Of a stretch of DNA of 64,000 nucleotides, positions 24,801 to 39,800 are shown in pieces. The notes under the pieces were generated by a model that made no database searches, had not been told where the DNA came from, and worked only from the letters and a program-made list of their open reading frames with translations. Source of the stretch: Conchocele bisecta. Taxonomy: Eukaryota > Mollusca > Bivalvia > Lucinida > Thyasiridae. Position numbers and translations under genes: made by a program. Location: the NCBI GenBank assembly GCA_029237695.1, contig CM055275.1:89268433-89332432 (forward strand), in the 5' to 3' direction. Position 1 is the first letter of the stretch. The number at the start of each line of letters is the position of its first letter.

Positions 24801-27800
24801 TATTGAATATTCCTGGGCCTACAGAAACCATACTTGGAAAACTTCATCTCCTAATGATGTACATCAATAACCCCTGACCTATATCTGACATTGACCTACA
24901 TTTAACCTTGAATTACTTACTTAATTTCCCTTCGTGAAGGTTTTTAGTCAACCTTGGTTAAGGTTTTTATGCAGGCCGCAGCCACCTTCTTTGTGAAGCT
25001 ATGTGTACATCGACAACCCTCGTAGTCGAGCTATGCTGTTCTCCTACAGCTCTGTTATTTTATTGAGCAACATTTGTTTATTTTGCGCCTGTATTAATAT
25101 TTTCTGTTTTCATTTGTTCGACCCATCGTGTCGGTATGCATCTTATTAAAGTGTAGTACTTAAAAAAAATTATTATAAAACAGCGATACGTGTTTAATAT
25201 TTCGACAATGCCCTAAGTATATTGTTTATAAACTTCTGTGGGTCAATATGTTGTACATCATCATCCTTAATATTGCATTCAAAAATAAACGTTCCGCTAG
25301 TGTGTAAATATGCAAATTTATCCGTCAACACACTGCGTATGTGCCGTGACATACGGTGCCGTGAAACACTTTTGATATCCTGTCAATACGACCTAATCAC
25401 TGCGTATGTGCCGTGACATACGGTGCCGTGAAACACTTTTGATATCCTGTCAATACGACCTAATCACTGCGTATGTGCCGTGACATACGGTGCCGTGAAA
25501 CACTTTTGATATCCTGTCAATACGACCTAATCACTGCGTATGAATATATGCGGTGGCTGGGGTTATTTTTATTCAATTTAAAACTATGCGTAGGTGTTGA
25601 CGGGATAAGTATAATAGTAGGTTAGTGCCGTGAATAGGAAAACATATCTGGCGCAACACGGAAACGGGATGTTCTCGGCAGAGCCTCGCCCATCCCATTT
25701 CCTAAGCTTTGCCAGATACATTTTCCCATTCACGGCACTAAGCTACATGTACTATGCTCTATAAGACCGCTACAAAAGCATTAGGGATACATCTTAAATG
25801 TATGATGTTGTCCTTAGTCAATCTAACATTTGTCATCGCTCCAGATGGAAAATTAGTAATTGAGTATTGTTACTCCATCATTTCTGAAGCATGTACCCCA
25901 TCCTGATTACGGCACTGTATATGACATGTCTATGCGGTTAATGAAGTACAGGGCTTCAGATAAGGAATTGGTAATTGGGTATTTCCACTCCATCATTTCT
26001 GAAGCAATTGGGTATTTCAAAATTGTAATTGGGTAAAATAAAATCACACTACTGTTTACACATCAACAGACAGCAATTATTGAATAGTTTCCTTCGAAAT
26101 GAAAGTATGTCTTGGCATTTCATTAAAATTGTCTCCTTGGAGACATTTCTAATGAAATACCAAGATGTGTTTTCATGGAAAATAAGAAAAATATGCTATA
26201 TTTGTGGTCTGTTTATTGTTTTGTGCAGCATGATAAATGTACCACAAATTTTGTATTGCTTTTTGATACAAATATGCAGCTTATCTGGAGCTATGATTTG
26301 TGCGGATGCATAGGCTGATCTGGATTTACACTGGTTGCAAGACACGTCAGCCCCATTATTCAGTCACAGCCACGTATCACCTATTGGCTATATCTTTAGT
26401 GCATGGTCTATACATGTATTCTGAAAGTCCAGCTCGGCGATCATCAAAGATTTATCGACTTTGTCTTCCAGATTGGTTCAAAACGTTGCCATAACGACCA
26501 GAGTAATAAATGTATCAATCCGGGACTAGGATCTGGTCCAGATACGTCCACATCCGGTTCCGGTTATTACAACGTGGCAGAATACCGAGAAATACTGCGA
26601 TACGCCAATAAACATCACGTGACCGTCGTGCCTGAGATTGACATGCCTGGCCACTCTAGGTTCGTTTCACTTTTAGGTGGACACGTGATATCACACGCGG
26701 ACTTGCTTGAAACAGAGATGGAACAAATAGCCATTTGGAACCGACGGTCTAAATACATATAGGACCGCAATACACACTAGGTTTTACCATTTTCGGAGAT
26801 TGCCGAAGTGTAGGATCTGGGGGCCGTTTCACTAAGCTTCATACGAATAGCTTAGTGCAAAATTATGATAGTTCGGTAAATAGCACATTAACAATGTTGA
26901 AGTTTAGTGCCCCTGGTGTTTAAGATAGACAGAATATACATCTCATTTTACATTCATAATCCAACCACCATTCAGCTGCAATACCAGATTAAAGTTCATA
27001 TGAACGATTATTTTTGTTAACAATACAATTTGATAATATGAAATAAATGCTGAAACCCGCATGTAAAAATAACAAATATTAAACAAGTTACAAAGGTTTG
27101 AACATTTTAATTAGCTGAAATATGCGTGTTCCACTATGAGGTCATAGAAGAACAATTATTTTTTTATAATTTGTTTATATTAAGTCCACGTGATTTTTTT
27201 TCTCATTATATTATTACATGAACTAGATATGATGAAATAAAATGTAAAAAAAAAAAGAAGATTTTAATTGAAACTTGTTTATTGGGATTTTCAAATTTTT
27301 CTTAGAAATAAATATGTGATTTTATTGTCATTATCTACCCGAGTGGCAATACAAACCCCATATTTCTTTCTAACAAAATAAGCACACACTGTTGAATTAA
27401 ATCATTGTATAAATGTGTCACTATTCCACCAGTTCTAAAAATTACGAGCGCCCGCTATACAGATATAATCATTTAGTAATATTTATTTTACTGAGAGTGG
27501 TTCGCGGTCGTATCAGGCTATTTTCATATGCAAATGTGGCATGATAGTTTTCAATCATTTATACTAATCAAATTCGTCACCTGAACAAAATAATATTTTC
27601 GACAGATTATAAAGTATCATGATCATTACACATCAAAAAGTAAATACAGAGAATAAATAGTAATTTCCGTTAACATTTTAAGGAAACACGGTTACTGCCC
27701 TTGATATCCTTGTGGAAATTTACGTCATATATAAAATGTATAATAATGTCAATCAATACGTGGGGTAATGGTGAATGAAGTTTATTTTGCCAGAAAATGT

Positions 27801-30800
27801 CATATCTACATAATATACAAAACTATCTGTATCCCTATATTATAACCTGGCAGTTTGTGCCTGCTGAGTGGGCATGTACCTTTAATCATTATGTGGTTAT
27901 GTAATAAGCCAGTATGGACATTTTAACTGGTGTGTGCTGACCGGATTTGCTCAGTCGGTAGAGCGTCGGACTGCGAATCGGGCGACCCCGGGTTCGTATC
28001 CCACCTCGACCGCTGCGTATGGTCGATTCGGTGGGTCCTTAGGCAAGACAACTTCGTTCTAGCCTAGTCCTATCGGATCGGATAGGACAAACATCAAAGC
28101 ATTTATTTTAACTTGTGTATATGATACAATACGAGTGCATCATATATACCAGGGCCCGGTTGCTCAAAACATGTGTTAGCTTAACAGACTGTTAAATCCT
28201 TATATTAGAATTTAGCAGTCTGTTAAGCTAACAGACGTTTTGAGCAACCAGGCCCAGCTAAACGTCAAAATGTGTATACTATTCTATGTTTAGAGCAGCC
28301 GTCCTGTCCATGTCACATCGAAGCCGGAGAGACAGACAAAGCCCACTCCACCGAGACGGGAACTACCAATACTATAACCTGGTAGATGATCGGGCGGTCG
28401 GATTCGGGAATTGGTTGGCGAACACACTAAACCCATGCTTGAACTCTTCGTACTGTTTGTTAATAAGGTAATGGGGCCCGTTCACTAAACTTCGTACGAC
28501 TAAAATGTTCGTAGGTGCAAATTTAGGGTTGTCTGGAAATTTCAATTGATGGATTTACAATTATTGAGCATAGGCTGCATATGCAGCCTATGCTCAATAA
28601 ATGTAAATCCAATAATTGTTCCCAAGAAAACATTGTTAATGTGAAATTTACAGACTATCATAATTTTGCACTTACGAACATTTTAGTCCTGCGAAGTTTA
28701 GTGAAACGGCCCCCTGATATGCTCAGATCTGGAAAAATAGCTTATTGTAGCTTTGTATCGCATTTTGGAACCCACTCCACCGAAACGGGGATTACCAATT
28801 ATGTAACCTTGTTGATGATCGAGCGGTCGGATTCGGAAATTGGTTTGCGAACACACTAAACCCATGCTTGAACTCTACGTATATGTTTGTTAATAAGGTA
28901 CTGGAGCTCAGTAGCCTATTTCACCAACATTGCAAAGTATTATTATCTAGCAAAGTATACTTTGAGGGAGTAACCATACTTTTTTCCCGAAATTCATTAT
29001 TTCATATAGAACTAACGACTGCATATATGTGATGATTAAAAGTATGCAGAGTTATTATACTGAATTTATTACATTATCACAGCCAAAATGGCTGTGATAA
29101 TGTAATAAATTCAGTATAATAACAATTAATAAATTTATCCTAAATTTGAAAATTTCTCCCTCAAAGTATACTTTGTTAGATAAGTATACAGTCCAGCACC
29201 AGTATCTGGAAGTCGAAGGGAGATCATCCATATAGTCGAGATAGGACTAGGTTCGAGATTACGATGAAGTGACATGGTCAATATTTTAGCGAAAAATATG
29301 AAATCATGTTAGCGATTACACCACGAGTAAACCAAAGGTAGTAAGCTAATCAACAATACAAGGTGGAGTCACGACTCTCTATGAATTACTGAAATGACCA
29401 GCGTAATTATGCTTAATGAATCAAACACTCAAATGTTTTCAGGTGGATCAATTAAGCAAACAACCTGTGAATTTATTTTGTTTTGTTCGATGTGTTTTGA
29501 AAATTACTATAAACAAAATCGATATTGGCAGCCAGGTGCTTAGGCGATTTATCCAAGCGTCTATGTGATCGAGATAGCGAAGGGATTTTTAACGTAATTG
29601 TATACGGAGGGGACATAATGAACAGTCGAGATATACGAGGTCGCATAGTCGATATACGAGGTAGGGCATGGTCGAGATGGCCGAGGAAATTTATATTAAA
29701 CAAATAAGGATATACTTCGGGACTTTAGCAAATCATAGAGATAGGGGATATCATCGAGATACTATTGGAGATACTGGTTCTCGACTGTACTTTGCAATGT
29801 TGATGAAATAGGCTACAGATATGCATAGAACGTGATAATCAGATTATGAAAATTAGTTTAATTGTAGCGTTGTATCGCATTTCGGAACCAAGTTGTACAT
29901 ATAAGTTGCGTGGAAAAAAATCGAGAATTGGTAGGCACATAATATACAAGTAATATTTGATGAATAACCAGAGTTTTCGTTTTATCAAAAATAGTTACAC
30001 TATCGTCACTAATGGAAACTTATTTCTAAATTTGGTATAATATGATCAGTTTACAAAGGAAAATATATAAATCCCACATTTTTCTAAGTTATGCCAAGCC
30101 AAATCATCAGAGTTTCCGTACTCGACCAGGGCATCAATTGGCGCCAAATCGTTTCACACACATGCACTGTTGCTAAATATTGATGGATATAATTTTTGCA
30201 GATTTTGGACGAGCTCATTCTACTACACAGAGGTGTACAGGACCTCCGAATGTTCCATCTGGGTGGGGACGAGGTTTATTTCGGTGTATGGGACAGCTCG
30301 CCCGCTTGCCAGCAACTGTTTGGAGGAAATATACAAGTCGCGTATGTATGACTGTCTGTTCCACGTTTTGCTGTCGACGAACATTTGGCCATTAAACACA
30401 TTAAATCTAAAAAAAAAAAATAAGTACTTTTTACTCAATAACAAAAGTCACCCTCCCCAAAAAAATTATTTGATGAAATTCCATCAAATATTGATTTTAT
30501 TGCGAAAAAACGATTTTCCTATGGGAATTTGTGGACCGATTTTCAAAATCTAACTTTCGTTTTCTTAATTACATCATTTTCAAGCTATCTCGCCAGAGTC
30601 AATTTTAATTTCTTTCGCAATAAAATCAATATTTCATGGAAAATCACATTTTTTTTTGTGGAGGATTACTTTTTTGTTATTGATAAAAAAATTACTTACG
30701 TGGAACAGACAGTAACACTGAAAATCTCCTACTCACGGTATGTGATATTTGCAGAGTTATTGTCACTACCTATGTACATGTACTATATCACCGTTTGTTT

Positions 30801-33800
30801 GTTATGCTCATCAGTGAAAATGTGAAAGGCCCTGTGTCACAGATGATGTTTCAGATATTCAATACGTGGGTTCTCGCCACTACAAATGACCTACATATAA
30901 GCCGATCACACCAAATTCATTTGCTCGAATTGCAAGTATAACTTATTAGAAATTGTGATAAACAGGGGAGATTGTTTGGGTACCAGTGAATGTTTCCAAT
31001 TATGTGTTTTTCAATTGCTTGTCAATTGTCTTGATAGCGATAACTACGGTCTGTTGCACGTCTTTCTGCCGACGAACTTTTGGCTATTAAACATATTAAA
31101 TCTAAAAAATATTTAAATGCAAGTACTTTTTCATCAATAACAAAAAAGTGACCCTCCCCAAACAATTTTGTTTGATGAAATTCCATCATTCCATATTGAT
31201 TGTATAGCGAAAAAACTATTTTCCTATGGGAATTTAACATGGGAGGGAAAGAAGAGGAAGCGCTGGGGGAGGAGTAAAAAAAGCGAGTTAGATTTTGAAA
31301 AACGGTCCTCAAATAAAAAATTATTAACAAAAAATCTATTTTAGCCCCCATGTTAAATTCCCATCGGAAAATATTTTTTTCGCAATAAAATCAATATTTG
31401 ACGGAGGGTGACTTTTTTGTTATTGATGAAAACGTATTTATATTTAAATATTTTTAAGATTTAATGTTTTAATGGCCAAAAGTACGTCGGCAGTCAAAAG
31501 GCTAGTTGCGTAACCTATTTCACCAACATTGAAAATAGCCTATTTCACCAACATTGAAAATAGCCTATTTCATCAACATTGAAAATAGCCTATTTCACCA
31601 ACATTGAAAACAGCCTATTTCACCAACATTGCAAAGTATACTTATCTAGCAAAGTATACTTTGAGGGAGTAGTCATTTATTTTTCCCAAAATGCATTATT
31701 TCATATAGAACTAACGACTGCATATATTTGCTGATTAAAAGTATGCAGAATTAGTATACTGAATTTATTACATTATACAGCCAAAATGGCTGTGATAATG
31801 TAATAAATTCAGTATATAAAAATTAATAAATTTATACTAAAATTGAAAATTTCTCCCTCAAGGTATACTTTGCTAGAAAAGCATACTGTGCAATGTTGGT
31901 GAAATAGGTTACTGATAGTAACCAACTGAAAGATTAAATGGATATCGTTTATAATATTAGTCACTTGTAGTGACTGATAAAAATGAAATAGTCATTGTTG
32001 CAATATAAAAAAACTATATATGATCATAAGCCGAGTTATAAAAACTGCTGTCAATTTTAACATGACTCACGTAACACGTATACTGTAGCCGATTTCATCA
32101 AAATTGCAAAGTATACTTATCTAGCAAAGTATACTTTGAGGGAGAAATCCTTTATTTTTCCCGAAAAGCATTATTTCATATAGAACTAACGACTGCATAT
32201 ATTTGATGATTAAAAGTATGCAGAATTATTATACTGAATGTATTACATTATCACAGCCATAATGGCTGTGATAATGTAATAAATTCAGTATAATAAAAAT
32301 TAATAAATTTATCCTAAAATTGAAAATTTCTCCCTCAAAGTATACTTTGCTAGAAAAGTATACTTTGCAATATTGATGCAATAGGCTACAGATCACGTGA
32401 ACGGGTAATGCGGATACGAACTACTTTCAATTTAAATATTACTTCATCCTATAGTTGACTATATCTTTTTCAACTTTTCTATTCTATAAATATAACTTTA
32501 ATATATACATTCATTGTTTTCTTTAACAATTGACACAAATGTATATATACAAGAACTGAAATTAACGTCGAAATATCCATTAAACATTTTAATAGTTCCG
32601 TTTGGACTACATGTATATGTTGGTCTTTTACAGCACCCCTCAACTTAAGAAGATATTTGTTCATAATGTGGCCCAACTCGCGGCGAATAAGGGCCTGTCC
32701 ATCGGAGCCTGGGAGGATGGGATGTACAGTAAGAGGCCATATACCAGACTAGATTTCAAAAACAGGTACATTGACACCAGATAACCGTGTATACAATTCG
32801 TAGTCATGTGTTTGTGAAGGAATAATTACAATATATGTGTTTATTGCACTATAATTGCAGCACACAAATATTCACACAATTCCCTAACATTTGATTGGCC
32901 CGTAGCAAGTCTCTGTCCAAAATGTATATCCCAGTAAACTCACACGCCGAACTACTTTCTACAGGTGCGCTGTCAGTGCTGTCAATGTAAACAAATGGCT
33001 GCCGTCTGTCAAAATAAACACATTTGCTTGATGAATTTATTTCAAATGCTGGAATTATAAGGAATGAATGGCCTTTTTGTTGAATTTATGGGGGATATAA
33101 ACTTGGAAAAGTCACGGGAATACTGGACGAGGCCTTCCGGCCTTCGTCCAGTATTCCCGCGACTTTTCCAAGTTTATACCCCGATAAATTCCATAAAAAG
33201 GCCATTCATTCCTATAATAATCACAATAAGCACTATAATCGAAGAAATTGAATGTATAAATCAGTATTTTTCAATGCTCAATCAGTGTAAATCCATCAAT
33301 TGAAATTGCCAGATGATCCTAAATATATGTATTTAACCCTTTCAACCCTAAGGAACTGGAATGGACTGTGATATGCTAATGTTCCGACCAATCCAATGGT
33401 CACAAAATGATTTTCAGATTCGTCCATTTATGAAAAGGGGGTGTTTTTGTTCTCAAAAATATTAAAATTACTTTCAAAAAGTGCAGATCCTGATGAGACG
33501 GCTCGTTACGAGCCGGCTCATCTGGATCTGCACTTTTTGCATATACCGATATAGCGGGCTTTCGGGTTCAAAGGGTTAAATTAAAACTATAGCATGCGCC
33601 GCCCGGGAATCGAACCCAGGTCGCAAGAATGGGAATCTTGCATGATACCACTACACTAGCGGCGCTGATGACACGTACAGTACATATCTACTGCGTACTC
33701 TCTTGAAATACCGTATTGACCGTATGCATTGGTCCACAGTTTATTTCTAATCGAGACAAAGTTTGTTTTAACTAACAAAAATCAAATATCTCGACATAAT

Positions 33801-36800
33801 CGATGTAAGGCTCTTTGAAACTCCCAATCAGACACCGGAGATCTGGAGAAATGTGGCCTATGGCGGACATTTTACAACGAGTGTAGTCCGCACAACAGCC
33901 TGCGTATTCTGTAAAAAATATCCATCGGTGAGTGATCATAAATCATGTAACTGTCACTGGAGAAATATGTTATTTGTTTGTGTGGGGAGGGCACACTGTT
34001 AGTATTAGAGTGCACTACGGTGCCTGGTAAATACTGTGATTATAATTCCAGCTCAAACATATTTACACAATTCCCTAACATTTGATTGGCTACTAGCAAG
34101 TGTCTGTCCAAAATTTATATCCCAGTAAACTCCCACGCCGAACTACTTTCCGTAACCGTGAGGCGCAGTTAAAATAATTCTTAATAAAACGGAAAATAAA
34201 CACATTTGCTTGATGAATTTATTTCAAATGCTGGAATTATAAGGAATGAATGACCTTTTTGTGGAATTTATCGGGGATATAAACTTGGAAAAGTCGCGGG
34301 AATACTGGACGAGGCCTTTCGGCCTTCGTCCAGTATTCCCGCGACTTTGCCAAGTTTATACCCCGATAAATTCCACAAAAAGGCCATTCATTCCTATAAT
34401 ATACTGCTGTACGCTTGCATGTTGTATGCACAGGTGGCGGACTCGACCTGTGTCATAAAATAAATGCCCATTGAAAAAGTCTCATTACAAAAATCTAGCT
34501 AAATTGAACCAAATTAAAAGTGCAGTTGAAACAAAATTGATCAGTAATTAAATGTTTGCCACCTTTTTTTTATATAAAAAAAATAGTTTGCGCCGCCCGG
34601 GAATCGAACCCGGGTCGCAAGAATGGGAATCTTGCATGATGCCACTACACTAGCGGCGCAGGTGACACGTACAGTAGATATCTGCCGTGTACTCTCTTGA
34701 AATACCGTATCGACCGTACGTATTGGTCCACAGTTTATTTCCATTCGAGAGAAAGTTTGTTTTAACGTTAACGTAACAAAAATCACATATGTCGACACAA
34801 TCGATGTAGATAAGGCTCGTTAAAACTCCCAATCAGACACCGGAGATTTGCAGAAATGTGGCTTATTGCGGAAATTTTGCAACGAGTGTAGTCCGCATAC
34901 CTGCGTATCCTGTAAAAAATATCCATCGGTGAGTGATCATAAATCATGTAACTGTCACTGGAGTAATATGTATAATTTTTTTTTCTTTTTTTTTTGGTGG
35001 GGTGGGGGGGGGGGGCGTACATTGTTAGTCTTAGAGTGAACTTCGGTGCCGGGTAAATACTGTGATTATATACTGCAGTACGCTTGCCTATTGTATGCAC
35101 AGGTGGCAGCCTCAACCTGTGACATAAAATAAATTCCCATTCAAAACATCTCATTACCCCACACACCTGGTGTCGTACTGTCGTACATTACTAGGGGGGT
35201 GGGCATATGATCGGTACATGAGTACCTTATGTGAGTCAAAAAGGTGCACGGGTCTCAAAATGGCGGCGTCCAGTGGCAGCAGCACCACGAGGTTGGTACA
35301 TTTTGTATTTATTATCACACTTATACTTAACTTTGAGCAACTATATATAGGCGAGGGCGTGGAGATATGTGACCCCGGTGAACGGCTACTAACATATTCA
35401 CTGAGGCATCGTTCAGTAAAAACGCCGGTGTGCAAACAAACTGGTTTCCGTGACATTTCCCACCCGGTTTTAACCACATTTTATCAATGTTCCATTGCTT
35501 ATTGCCAACAAATATGTATTATTTAACATATGTTTCGGGAAAACTATGCTAGCATACATCATACGCCCGAAAGAACTAGGTGTATGCACACGAAAACTGG
35601 GCCGTAATGTATACTTCAAAATGGAACATGGGTCATCGCGTATGTGAATTTCAAATCGACTTGATTAATTACTTACCTGGAGCCCTGTGTATTTGTCGAT
35701 TAGTTTTGTTAAGAGCACTTATAAACAGTAACCCTTTGGACATTTCGACACTTTCGCATGTGACACCAGACTAAAAATAGATTACATGGTTAACTGTATA
35801 GTAATTTTCAAATTTGCGGCGTATATCAAAACATGATAGGTCGGACAATCTGTTTAATGGCGACGCGCTAGCGGAGCCATTAAACATGTTTTCCGGCCTA
35901 TCATTTTCTGATATACGCCGCAAATTTCAAAATTACATGTGGTTAACCTATTTCTAATGACCTCCTTTACTACTGGCGTGTGAATACATATTGAAATAAT
36001 TTGCGACCGTTCATCAACAATGATATACCTGTAATGTATGACCATCAGCCAATCAGATTGCGTGATATTTATAGAGTGCACTAGAAACAACTATATATCT
36101 ACTACATATGTGGCATCTTTCTCAACTTGTCCTTTACTCTATTGGTGAAAATGACAGCCAACAAAATGGCAGTATTTTTCTTGTTTCTCTCAGTAGATAT
36201 GTCTTTGAATTTCGTTAGAATTGCGTCCTCTGGGCTCAATTCAAATGAATTTCCAAACATATTCATGACATTTAAATTTGAGAAATAAAAGTAAATATAA
36301 TGTTTGGTATATTATTCACCTACAGCGAGGTGTACGTATACCCATGGTCGAATTCATGGCGAGGCGGAACGGGTGGACGCTCCGTGGAATTTGCAGATGC
36401 CGGATATAAGGTAAACCATAATGCAATATCAGTTAGCAATGTTACACAATATCACATATCACAATTGATTACACTCTTGCGAGTTATCAGCATGGGTTTC
36501 GCTGAGAAAACCCCAATCAACTACTTACAAATAATACACCGTAAAGAGAACACCCGTAATTGCGCGCCTGTTATCTTGGAAACCACGAGCTACCATGCAA
36601 AATGTTTACTTTTTATTACAGTTAAAATAAAGTTATTTGAAAACTTGGAAAGGGTTTCGACTAATCTAGAATGTTAATGTGATTGAACACATTCCAAACA
36701 TGTAGTCAAATATATCTGGTGCATAGAAACAGCTGCGTAATTTGGATTTCAAAAAGTTTACATGACGTCACACAACGTAACGTCAACACGCTGGAAAACA

Positions 36801-39800
36801 TGTCATTGTGTAACTATACATGCGCTCAATTCCTTGTTTATAATCTAAAAAATTGACTAAATGTGCATATATATCCGCCGTGGAAGTGTAATTAATAGGA
36901 TATTCCATCGTACATGTTTGAATAGCGGAAATAATACACTCGTGTCCGTCGGCGTCCGTGCTACGCTCACTCGTTGCTTACGCGGAAGCCGACGCACACT
37001 CGTGTATTATTTCCCGCTATTCAAAATGTACGATGGAATATCCTCTATATAATTACACGTAACGTAGTTTAACCATTAAACTTACATATATACACATGTA
37101 CGCAGGGCTCCAGATAAGGAATTAGTAATTGAGTATTGTCACTCCATCATTTCTGAAGCAATTGGGTATTTCAAAATTGTAATTGTGTAAAATAGAATCA
37201 CACTACTGTTTGCACATCAGCAGACCTCACTTATTGAATAGTTTGCTTCTAAATGAAAACACATCTTGGTATTTCACTTGGAGACAATTCTAATGAAATA
37301 CCAAGATGTGTTTTCATGGGAAAATAAGAAAAAATGCTATATTTGTGGTCTGTTTATTGTTTTCTGTAGCATGATAAAGATACCACAAATTTGTCATTGC
37401 TTTTTGATACTCCCTACTACTGATTTAAATTGGGTTTTTGGCTTTTTTAATTGGGTATTTACGCAAATGCGCAGCTTATCTGGAGCATTGTTATTGCTTT
37501 TGTTTTGAGTAAAGTAGTGGCTAATTTGTTTTACTCTTAGAATGCGGGAAAAGAAAATTGTCGTCTGCTGTTGTTTCTTATTTTGTCTTTTTTCGTAACA
37601 AAAACATGGTTTGGCAGCACTTCAGAATCATTTCCTATAAATTTCTGTGATTTCTTATACGACTGAAGATGTTTTATGTTATAACTATCAAGCAACCCGA
37701 GTTGTTCAAGCGTTTATTCGATTAAGATCAAAGTGTACGTAATGCCTGTACTAAATGTACACTCCAACTGAAAAAGTAGTGCTTTAACTAGGTGTACATA
37801 TATCAACGGTGATGGCTATGGCTGTGCATTTCTCTGTTCAGTTCAGACAGCATAATTATTTTCATTTGATTATCGCGTAATTGTATTAAACATGGTTACA
37901 TCGTGTTTTGTATTTTAAATTATATTTAACTAAACAATTTAATTCATTTATTGTAATAATTTACGTTTTTGACAGCTGTAAAACTCGCTACAATGTGTTT
38001 GAGTATGGTACGTTGAATAAAATAGACATAAATGAAACATCTGCCTGTTTTGCATATTGTGCTGTCAAGTACTGGTATTAAATACGTCTCGTGTACATTG
38101 AGTTTCGCTGAAGCCAGTGTTAGCAGGCGGTTTTATGATGTATAGTTTCAATATTGGCATTGCAATTGTAAACAATGAACACATTCATAATACCATTGCT
38201 CACTCAACCAATGTAGTCCGAGATCAACATCTGGTTCGTGGGAGTCAGATTACCATATACACCGTTCGCTATTAAGTAAGTAAGTAAGGACTATAAACAA
38301 CGATCTTGATATAATTATTAACTGGTCTAATACCTGGCTTGTATCATTTAATCCAAGGAAAACGGAATCACTACTTATATCACGTAAACGTAATAGAGAA
38401 GTACATCCCCCAATCCTCATGAATAATGTTAATGTTTCAGAAGTTGATAGTCACAAGCATCTAGGTATATATTTCAACAACGAGGGAACATGGCACCAAC
38501 ACATAGACTACATAGCCGGAAAGGCATGGCGTAGGATCAATGTTATGAGAAAATTAAAATACATACTAGATAGAAAATGCCTTGAAATAATTTATCTTAC
38601 TTTTATTAGACCGGTATTAGAATATGCGGATGTTGTTTGGGATAATTGTACCCAGTATTACACACACGTCTTCGAACGAAATGCAGTTCTCTCAATCATG
38701 ATTTATATCGTAAGAACATTATTGGCTCGCCCAACTGTAACTGTGGACAAGTTGAAGATGCCTCCCATTTTTTTTTCCACTGCACTCAATATGGAGCACA
38801 TAGAGCCCAACTAATAGACGACATACAAACTTTTTGCCAACCCACCCTCCACACTATACTCTATGGTAACAAACAACTTGACGATAACTCCAATGAAGCC
38901 ATTTTCGCATCAGTTAGACTATTTATACACAACACCGGTCGTTTTTAATGCACTATATAATGATGCCTGCGTGTGCACATACTTATCACTATCTGACTTG
39001 GGGTGGCGCTAACTGGGCATGGCTTGGTGTGGGAAGAAGGCTCCAACTCCTATTGTGGCTTGCTTCATTCCTTATTTTTTCCCCCCATTTCATGTATCAC
39101 GTAATTGATTGTATGGAACCTATTGTCTGTACATTTGTGTCAATGTTATATTTTTCAGAATTTTAAATGTAATTGCTTTAATGTAATTGCCGTGTATCAG
39201 AGGATGCTGAAACCAGAACAACTTATAATCCAGAAAATATCAATTATCACAGAATATAAACGGTACTAAAATTGATGGCAGGAATGTCTTGGTTTCGGCA
39301 TCCTATGATATCTAGTCACATGTAAGGGAAAGGATTTAAATCAGCTTGCTTTCAATCCAATCCCATTTGTATAGTACTGTATATAGTAACATTGATATTG
39401 ACAATGAACTTGTAAACAATATGCAAATAAAATATGTTTAATAGTACTAAGTAAGTAAGTAACGTCTTTATTTATAGAAGAAGCTCAGTTGGCCTAGCCA
39501 ATCTTCCCTGAGATCATCTATCTATACAAGTACACGTATATTTAACAAATAATAATGATACAAGTACATGTAAACATAAGTAACAATGTAACACACGCAT
39601 GAGTATGATTTTCTTATATATATGAAGAAACCGTACATGAGTATTAAATTAGAATCTAATCATGTTGAGTATATACTTGTATGAACATGTACTATATATT
39701 TGCTCTTAAAATCTTCCACGGACTTGGCAGTTTTAACATACACTGGTAGATCATTCCATAGTTTGGCTCCATAATAGACGAAGGTTGACCAGTATAGTTC

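Noticed and set aside
23371..25033. Possible CRISPR-like or regularly spaced array
   Set aside because: Units are long, degenerate and contiguous without unique spacers, and the genome is eukaryotic; it is a TIR-bounded tandem repeat.
27948..28020. Functional tRNA-Arg
   Set aside because: Acceptor stem does not close and a SINE-like body follows.
34848..35039. Cys-rich small protein (CNECSPHTCVSCKKY)
   Set aside because: The frame is disrupted in the sister duplicate at 33860-34020 and ends in homopolymer; likely chance.
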